Assembly (NCBI RefSeq): GCF_017591425.1 | Contig: NW_024467120.1 | Location: 4,216,001-4,280,000 of the forward strand | Direction of reading: 5' to 3' | DNA: 64,000 nucleotides | From: Ochotona curzoniae | Lineage: Eukaryota > Chordata > Mammalia > Lagomorpha > Ochotonidae | Shown: piece after piece, positions 60,442-64,000 of the stretch | Layout: every line of letters starts with the position of its first letter | How positions within the stretch are numbered: position 1 is the stretch's first letter | Program-made: the position numbers and the translations under genes | The notes under the pieces: generated by a model | What the model was told of the DNA's origin: nothing | The model's input: only the letters and a program-made list of their open reading frames with translations | Databases searched by the model: none

Positions 60442-61384
60442 TGTTCAGCCCTCCAAGAATTGTGTAAGTTTTGTATGAGTTAAGGCATCAGACTGTTATT
60501 GGAGGAGAGATTAAATGGAAAGTGTTCCTGGCTCTTAGCAGAAGTGCGTGGGATAGCTTCTGAGCAGGAGGTTGAGTCCTTGGCTAGAATGACATTCCAA
60601 ATTCAGCAACAGACAGGTGGAGCTCAGCCACATCTCTCCAGATGCAGTCACTGTCCATTATGGCTGTACAAGTCTCAGGAAGCTGGATCTGGATCAGAAT
60701 TCCCAGAGTCCTCTGTCATTTTTTTAGTCACCCTGGAAAGGGCAAGATTCTTACCCTTCCACCAAACTGTATCCATTGATATAGACCCTGCCTCATCAAT
60801 TTTTTTTCTTTCTGGTGCCTATCATTGATATGTATATAGACTATTGCGATATCTTTGGATGCTTTAGTTATAAAACCAAGGTTGATATCTAGAACCAGAG
60901 AAGATCAATGCCATCCATGTCTTTATCCCTCTAATGCCAAGAGAAATGTCTCTCCAGGGAAAAAAAATGGGCATGAATGAGTAGAGAATACAGCAGTATT
61001 ATTTCATCCCTGCATTGGCATAGCCTGGTGTTTGGCCACTCTCTGATTCTGCCTCAGCAATTGCGATGCACTTGACATTTATAACAGTTCATTAGATGAG
61101 GATCTCTATGCCTGAATGTTTACATGACACTGTCTCTGATGGCCTGTCGGTTCTCTTTCTTGTTATGCTCTAGCGGTCAAGTCAGTCATTCATAGAGTTA
61201 GCCAACCCCCTGACCCTTCAACACAGTGATCCTTGATCTGCACTGGCAATGTTCCCTGGACACTCTCTACTTTCTCAGAAAAATACCCCAATGATGGGGT
61301 ACTTGAAAAGAGCCTTGACACGAACATAGAAACCTGAGGAATCTACCAACCCATAGCTTTTAAAAGAGAACCACAAAGGTTGGC

Positions 61385-61560
61385 CTTTAGCATACCATTT
61401 GGGCACTTGCACCCCATATTCCTGTCTCTGGGGTTGAGTCTCGGCTCTGCCTTCAATTCAAATGCTTTTCTAACAGCATCCCAAGAGGCAGCAGATGCTA
61501 GGTCAAGTACTTAGGTCCCTGCCATGCTTGTGAGAGATCTGCTGAAAGTAATGCTTATTA
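61385..61560 (+). mobile_element. Degenerate SINE fragment
   Basis: 'CATTTGGGCACTTGCACCCC', 'GGTTGAGTCTCGGCTCTGCC', 'CAAGAGGCAGCAGATGC' and 'GGTCAAGTACTTAGGTCCC' parallel the copy at 47440. The 3' part is absent. Confidence 0.45.
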
Positions 61561-62744
61561 AATCTGTAGATTTTCCATAACACCAACTAACCTTTACCTG
61601 ATAGCACTTTGCAGGGAACTTTCACCAAAATTTCAGACTTGCTTCAATCAAGTTGGAGCAGAAGAATATGTCTACTTATACCAGGAGTCTATCAGAGAAA
61701 TCAAACACCATACTCAACCCAGATGGGGATAGACATTGTCAGGCTCCCATGTTGCGGCACAAGCTGAGAAGCTGTCTGAAAGCAGGAGCATCTCCAGACA
61801 GGTATTCCATGGGGCAAGCACAGCCCCTTCCCTGGCATTTTATTTGACCTTGGGACCAGAAAGAGAGAGTGTCTATTCTGTTCTGGCTGTGAGGACAGCC
61901 AAGTATCAAACTTGGGCCAGCTTGCAATGACAATGGAAGCCATAGGTAAAGGAAAGCAGAGACCAAGCTTTTCTTGTGATGTTCAAACTTCCACTCACAG
62001 CTTTTCCTTGGGTGCAGCTGTATCCTTGCCCTTCTTCTGTTTGGCTGCTTCTGTAACCCTTCTTATGATTATGTAAGGAACTCCACCACTATCGTATTAA
62101 ATTACTTCATGAACTTAAGCTAATTTGACTAGATCTTTCATCACATCCAAAGGGAAGAAAAAAAAAAACCCTCATGATTAACGTGCTATCAAACTGAAAA
62201 TATATGAACTGTTTGTCTCAAGGCATCTCAGGGCTGTGTCAGAAATTGTAGCTCTTGATATAAGGAGGCCAACATCTCTGATAGAGCTGCCAAATAATTC
62301 CTACCTTAAAAGGGCTGAGATGAAAGCAGAAAGGGATGCTGCTGTGGCTCAGACATTTACATAAAAGGAAAGCAGCCAGCCCATCTGCATAGAGCACACA
62401 GCCTGGCCCATAGGAAGCCCACGTTCCACCTCTGGTCTGACTGCACTGCCCAGAGAGGAACTCCAGATACACCTGCAAGCTCCAAACCTTCGATTGTCAG
62501 AGCTGGGATCGCCCAAGTGGTACTTACTAGAAAGGTTGAGGAGACACACAGCAAGGTGGAATACATCCCTAGATGGTTAGAGATGGTCATTTACAGGAGT
62601 GAATGCCACAACTACTCTACCCAACCCCCCACCCAGCAAATGAAGATGAGTGAGTTCTGGGAAAAACATTTAACTCAGCAGTTTTGTTCCATGACCTATT
62701 TGCCCCATCAGCTGAGCACTCCCAGTCCTGCTCCTTGCTCCCTA

Positions 62745-63150
62745 AAATACCTGTGTGACAAGTTGAATACTGGTTCCCTACCCACCTTAAGTTCATGTTC
62801 AAGCAAAGCCTCAGAGGGTGACTTGTACGGAAATAGCTTCTTTATAAATGTAACAATCAAGGATTTTGAGAGGAAACCATCCTGGATTTAGAGGATGGCT
62901 CTTAGAAGGAAAGCTACTGATTTGTTCTTTAAACAATGAGGGGTCCTGTGCATGGACAGAAAAGACAGTTTATGCTGCAGCACCAGGAGCCACCAGAGCT
63001 TGGAAGAGGCGAGGGAGATTAACCTTCAGAAGAAGCATGCCCCTGCAGACACCTTGACTTCGGATTTCCAACCTCCAGAACTCCGTGAGAATCAGTATTG
63101 ACCAAGGCCTTAGTAACTCATTACAGCCAGACACTAATGTGGATTAGAGA
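62745..63150 (+). mobile_element. Old MaLR-type LTR (MLT1/MST-like)
   Basis: 'GTGACAAGTTGAATACTGGT' at the start, 'ACACCTTGACTTCGGATTTC', 'CAACCTCCAGAACTCCGTGA' and 'TTACAGCCAGACACTAATG' at the end follow the MaLR LTR layout ('CTTGATCTCGGACTTCCAGC'). Diverged; 5' edge uncertain. Confidence 0.65.
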
Positions 63151-63369
63151 CCTTTCAGCATCCCTTCCACGCATGATACCAAAGTTTAACACACACACCC
63201 ATTTTTTCCTTCATGTCTTCCCTACCTCACTAAGTCTCACCTCTTCCCTCTACTTTCCCATCCCATTATCAAAGCCCCAATTTCCTACATGAGGCTCGAA
63301 TACATCAAGGCCTCAAAGAAAATCATATGGCTCTCATTTGAAAAGATGTCACCACCATTTGCCCGATTA

Positions 63370-63650
63370 TTTTTTGGAAAGGCAGAGTTACAAAGAAAAA
63401 AAGAAGAAAGGAGGGAGGGAAGGAGGCAGGGAGGGAGGGAGAAAGAGAGAGAGAGACACAGAGAGAGAAATGACAACAATGGCTGGACTGGACCAGCTAA
63501 GAGCCAGGAACTCTCTCCAGCTCTGCCATGTGGGTGGCAGTACCTGCTGTCTTCCCAGGAGCTTTAGCTGGGAGCTAATGTGGAGCAGCCAGGACTCGAA
63601 ACGACACGTACCTAGGATGCCAACATCACTCCACAATGCCAGCCCCAAAA
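63370..63650 (-). mobile_element. Old CSINE with purine-rich tract
   Basis: 'GGAAAGGCAGAGTTACAAAG', then a GGGA/GA-rich tract (about 63396-63470), 'TGGAGCAGCCAGGACTCGAA' and the end 'CTCCACAATGCCAGCCCC'. Confidence 0.7.
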
Positions 63651-64000
63651 CATTGCCACTTTTAAAGAGTGTCTTTCAAGAGAAATCATTCCTTGCTACA
63701 GTTTGATTGGAGAAGTATTTAAGGACAAGGCATATCTCTCCTGAGAAAGAAGAAATTTTTCACCTCTGAGGTCCTCCAGGTCCAGAATTTGAATATCTTT
63801 GGAGAGACCTCACTACAAGAACCTAGTCCTTCTTCCCTCCCATCTACCAGCTCCCAACAGCCAAGATCACCCCCACAATCTTCCTTGACACTGAATGGGC
63901 GTTTCCCAGTCCCCATCCACCCGCCCTGCACAGGCATGAGAGCTGAGCTATTGCAAACTATCTCTGTGATACAATGATTTCATTTCCTCCAGTTCTATGC

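Larger units (their letters stand above)
59711..62744. other. Unassigned intergenic DNA before the MaLR LTR
   Basis: Apart from one SINE fragment and the alternating CA tract no repeat is recognised. It could include MaLR internal sequence because an LTR of that class follows, but I see no gag/pol motif. Confidence 0.3.

Noticed and set aside
60499..60828. 109-codon + frame suspected to be retroviral
   Set aside because: No gag, protease or reverse transcriptase motif could be seen, so it was left unassigned.

Overview
This is mammalian nuclear DNA, and the dominant repeats point to a lagomorph. More than 35 copies of one tRNA-derived SINE (the lagomorph C-repeat/CSINE type, reading 'GGGATCCCATATGGGC' and 'CTCCCTGCTTGTGGCCTGG') lie on both strands. 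The young-copy consensus begins 'GGGCCCGGCGCGATGG', which fits pika (Ochotona) better than rabbit as I remember them. The species call is inference; lagomorph is well supported.

The only protein-coding gene I can support is STMND1 (stathmin domain containing 1), on the + strand in five coding exons: 15291-15371, 26608-26788, 32446-32597, 38952-39083 and 40106-40393. Together they give 834 nt and 277 codons plus stop, with all exon phases consistent (0, 1, 0, 0). The protein starts with an MGCGSS acylation-type N-terminus, has a basic RLKKLKIKK segment in the stathmin-like region, and ends ...EEDIF. A GC-rich start region with two GC boxes and a candidate RFX X-box precedes exon 1. A polyadenylation signal lies at 40734. 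Intron 3 appears to use a GC donor rather than GT.

Layout. 1-14.9 kb is upstream intergenic DNA with old SINEs, an L2, an L1 3'-end remnant, MIR and MER5A pieces, and a strong CTCF-type motif at 3.6 kb. 14.9-40.8 kb is STMND1; its introns carry SINEs, L2, MIR and L1 fragments, mariner-like MITEs and a solo retroviral LTR that split an older SINE. 40.8-49 kb is SINE-dense downstream DNA. 49-58 kb is relatively GC-rich, low-repeat DNA with a second strong CTCF-type motif at 52.2 kb, an antisense L1 ORF2 fragment and an unassigned block at 56.2-57.8 kb. 58-64 kb has four SINEs, unassigned sequence and an old MaLR-type LTR near 63 kb.

I see no tRNA, rRNA, snRNA, CRISPR or bacterial-type genes. 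Nearly all open frames outside the STMND1 exons are chance frames or cross repeats. I do not see evidence of a new biological system here; the items worth checking are the gene's splice and promoter features and several nested-repeat structures.
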